In this document: positions 62,801-64,000 of the stretch, piece by piece | How positions within the stretch are numbered: the first letter of the stretch is position 1 | Layout: the number at the start of each line of letters is the position of its first letter | Assembly (NCBI RefSeq): GCF_050908995.1 | Contig: NC_135124.1 | Location: 9,362,001-9,426,000, forward strand | Origin: Andrena cerasifolii | Taxonomy: Eukaryota; Arthropoda; Insecta; Hymenoptera; Andrenidae | Reading direction: 5' to 3' | DNA length: 64,000 nucleotides | Notes under the pieces: generated by a model | Databases searched by the model: none | What the model was told of the DNA's origin: nothing | What the model saw: the letters and a program-made list of their open reading frames with translations, nothing else | Translations under genes and position numbers: made by a program

Positions 62801-63285
62801 AACCGGCTGCAACTTCGAGGGGCCACCCCATCCACGTTTCAACGATCCCGTCGTATCCTGAGGCCAATCTCGCAGCATCTACCAATAAAAATACTAAACA
62901 ACCACTCCGTCAGCTCGAGTACCAGGTACACGAAGAAAATAAACTCAGGTATACCCAAATATACGATCAGCAGCCCCCCTCGGACAAGAAGGGGCGCGCG
63001 CAGAGAGCTTCGTGACATTTGATATCTTCTGTCGTTCTTGAAGGTAAGGATAATCATCTTGGAAGCTCATTTTCTACTGTAAAATTCGAGGACGAAATGT
63101 CACGAGGCTCGACTCTCACGACAAGCAACAGTTTCTAAGCTTCGAGCAGGCGTCCTCGTCCTTCCTGCGCCTTTTCCCAGCCACCATACCGCCGCCGGCG
63201 CTCTTCTTACCGTCTTCGGGGTCGCAGCCATTGGCCGGACCAAGCTGCACGTATCCACCGCCGCCAGCTCGCCGTGCCTCCAGTT
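55117..63285 (-). CDS. CaMKII: CaMKII, C-terminal association domain and probable linker exon (5' part off window)
   Basis: CaMKII is a calcium/calmodulin-dependent Ser/Thr kinase; its C-terminal association domain assembles the holoenzyme ring. Exons 5' to 3': 63285-63211 (probable linker), 58245-58170, 57374-57280, 56391-56277, 55249-55117. Joined, the last four read RRQEIIKMTEQLIESINTGD, KICDPHLTAFEPEALGNLVE, MDFHKFYFDNVLGKNCK, TTILNPHVHLLGEDAACIAY, ESRVWHKRDNKWQNVHFHRS, then stop at 55117-55119. This matches the association domain almost without change. Exon 63285-63211 is 75 bases and phase 1 on both sides. It joins as GCDPED-ARRQEIIK, where other CaMKIIs have the variable linker. The kinase and autoinhibitory exons are not visible and should lie right of the window. 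The last intron holds a hairpin, and the intron between 57374 and 58170 holds a hAT-like element. Confidence 0.93.
55757..55848. repeat. Imperfect hairpin flanked by 8-base direct repeats
   Basis: Arms of about 32 bases (55761-55792 and 55818-55848) pair with a handful of mismatches around a loop of roughly 24 bases. The word CTGAGTGC flanks it directly at 55749-55756 and 55849-55856. It lies in the last CaMKII intron. It could be a small MITE (the flanks look like a target-site duplication) or a microRNA-like precursor. Confidence 0.55.
57592..57903. mobile_element. hAT-like MITE with internal ATTCGAATA array and 8-base TSD
   Basis: The element starts TAGGGCTAGAACTATT and ends with the inverted form of TAGGGCTGGGACTATT. 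Identical 8-base words TTTGAGAG flank it (57584-57591 and 57904-57911). The interior is an AT-rich array of palindromic ATTCGAATA motifs; a 31-32 base unit is repeated about four times between 57755 and 57890. Subterminal palindromic repeats are common transposase binding sites in hAT elements. It lies in a CaMKII intron, with no coding capacity. Confidence 0.85.
58246..63210 (-). other. CaMKII: CaMKII intron between linker and association-domain exons
   Basis: A 5-kb interval. In other animals further alternative linker exons lie in this part of the gene, but I could not pick out another short symmetric exon with confidence. It contains a TA microsatellite at 59821-59876. A plus-strand 73-codon frame at 61281-61502 has no known match that I recognise. 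Confidence 0.6.
59821..59876. repeat. (TA)n microsatellite
   Basis: About 55 bases of TA repeat with a short ACACATACACA interruption, in the CaMKII intron. Confidence 0.9.
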
Positions 63286-64000
63286 CTGCTATTCGGTTCG
63301 TATAGGCGCATGCAATCGAAACAGACGCGGCATGCCAGCGACACGTGCGACCGGAACATGCAGAAAGACACAGAGGACTCGGTCATCGAATTTCGTGGGT
63401 GACAGAAACCCCTGCCAGGGTGTTCCTCCCGATTAGGGGAGAGGGAGGAGCTGGAGAATGTCACGAGACGGTGCCTTTGCGTGGAAGACGGGAAATCGAA
63501 TAACAACGAAATTGTAAGGAATTCAGGGATGGTAGATTTAGTCAATGGAAATCGCTGAGACTTCTGTAATTTGGGATGGTCGTTGAATGGTGTAGCAAGG
63601 GCAGTTTCGAGGGAACCGAAGACCAAAAGTTAATGCATCGTGATTGTACTTGGGGAATGTTTTAAGTTGGAGTATCGCGGATATATAGTTTTGTGGTAAT
63701 TTTGAAATTGGTTACTTCGCAAAGTAACTTTGTAATTTGGGATTCTTATACGATAGCTGCTTCATGAAATTCGAGACCATTACTTCGTCGTTTGCTGAAT
63801 TCAGAGGAAATGGTAAGTGCAGTGAGGAGTTTTACTTCAGAAGCTTTTAGTGGTAACTTGGAGTCTTTTGTGAGTCGTATTGGAGCGCGGGAGATTCGTT
63901 TTCCTAGAAAAAAATGAATTCAAATTACGGAAGAGCTCGTCCATTTCGCGGAGGAACGTGTTCCCGGCGTCCCGTCAGTTAGTACGATGTAAAAGTGTCT
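63286..64000. other. Right edge of window, presumed CaMKII intron
   Basis: No exon could be supported in this stretch. It lies upstream of the probable linker exon and should be intronic if CaMKII continues to the right. Confidence 0.45.

Overview
This window is nuclear DNA from an insect. Every gene is split by short introns (often 60-90 bases) with GT-AG borders, and the products are animal proteins: LYST, PRDM10, DCAF6, a THIK two-pore potassium channel and CaMKII. Moderate GC content, compact genes and many small palindromic transposon remnants would fit a hymenopteran such as an ant, but that is inference. There is no bacterial operon, CRISPR array, rRNA or convincing tRNA.

Layout, left to right. 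1-14497 (minus): most of a LYST/mauve gene in 29 phase-consistent exons. Its WD40 end runs off the left edge and its 5' end is not resolved. 14498-18985 is non-coding and holds a foldback transposon. 18986-20327 (plus): a DHHC-type palmitoyltransferase with a variant EYHC core. It ends tail to tail with 20921-23344 (minus), a CCDC191-like coiled-coil protein. That gene is head to head with PRDM10 (24178-27938, plus) across about 830 bases. 29536-31555 (minus): a complete THIK-type K2P channel. 32490-34372 (minus): a CCDC85-family protein. 34373-37756 is non-coding and carries MITEs. 37757-42818 (plus): DCAF6. About 12 kb of simple-sequence-rich, probably non-coding DNA follows. From 55117 to at least 63285 (minus) lies the C-terminal association domain of CaMKII, with a probable linker cassette exon at 63211-63285. 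The kinase-domain exons are outside the window.

For the complete genes (DHHC, CCDC191, PRDM10, THIK, CCDC85, DCAF6) the exon lengths, checked by hand, sum to whole codons and every splice phase matches. Nothing suggests a shared pathway among all genes. One suggestive pair is DCAF6 next to CaMKII: vertebrate DCAF6/NRIP binds calmodulin and feeds into CaMKII, yet the calmodulin-binding IQ motif is not apparent in this copy.

The least expected content is mobile DNA. Five small non-autonomous elements have recognisable terminal repeats and target-site duplications (Mutator-like, Harbinger-like, Tc1/mariner-like and two hAT-like). There is also a hairpin flanked by 8-base direct repeats inside the last CaMKII intron. 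I found no convincing new multi-gene system.
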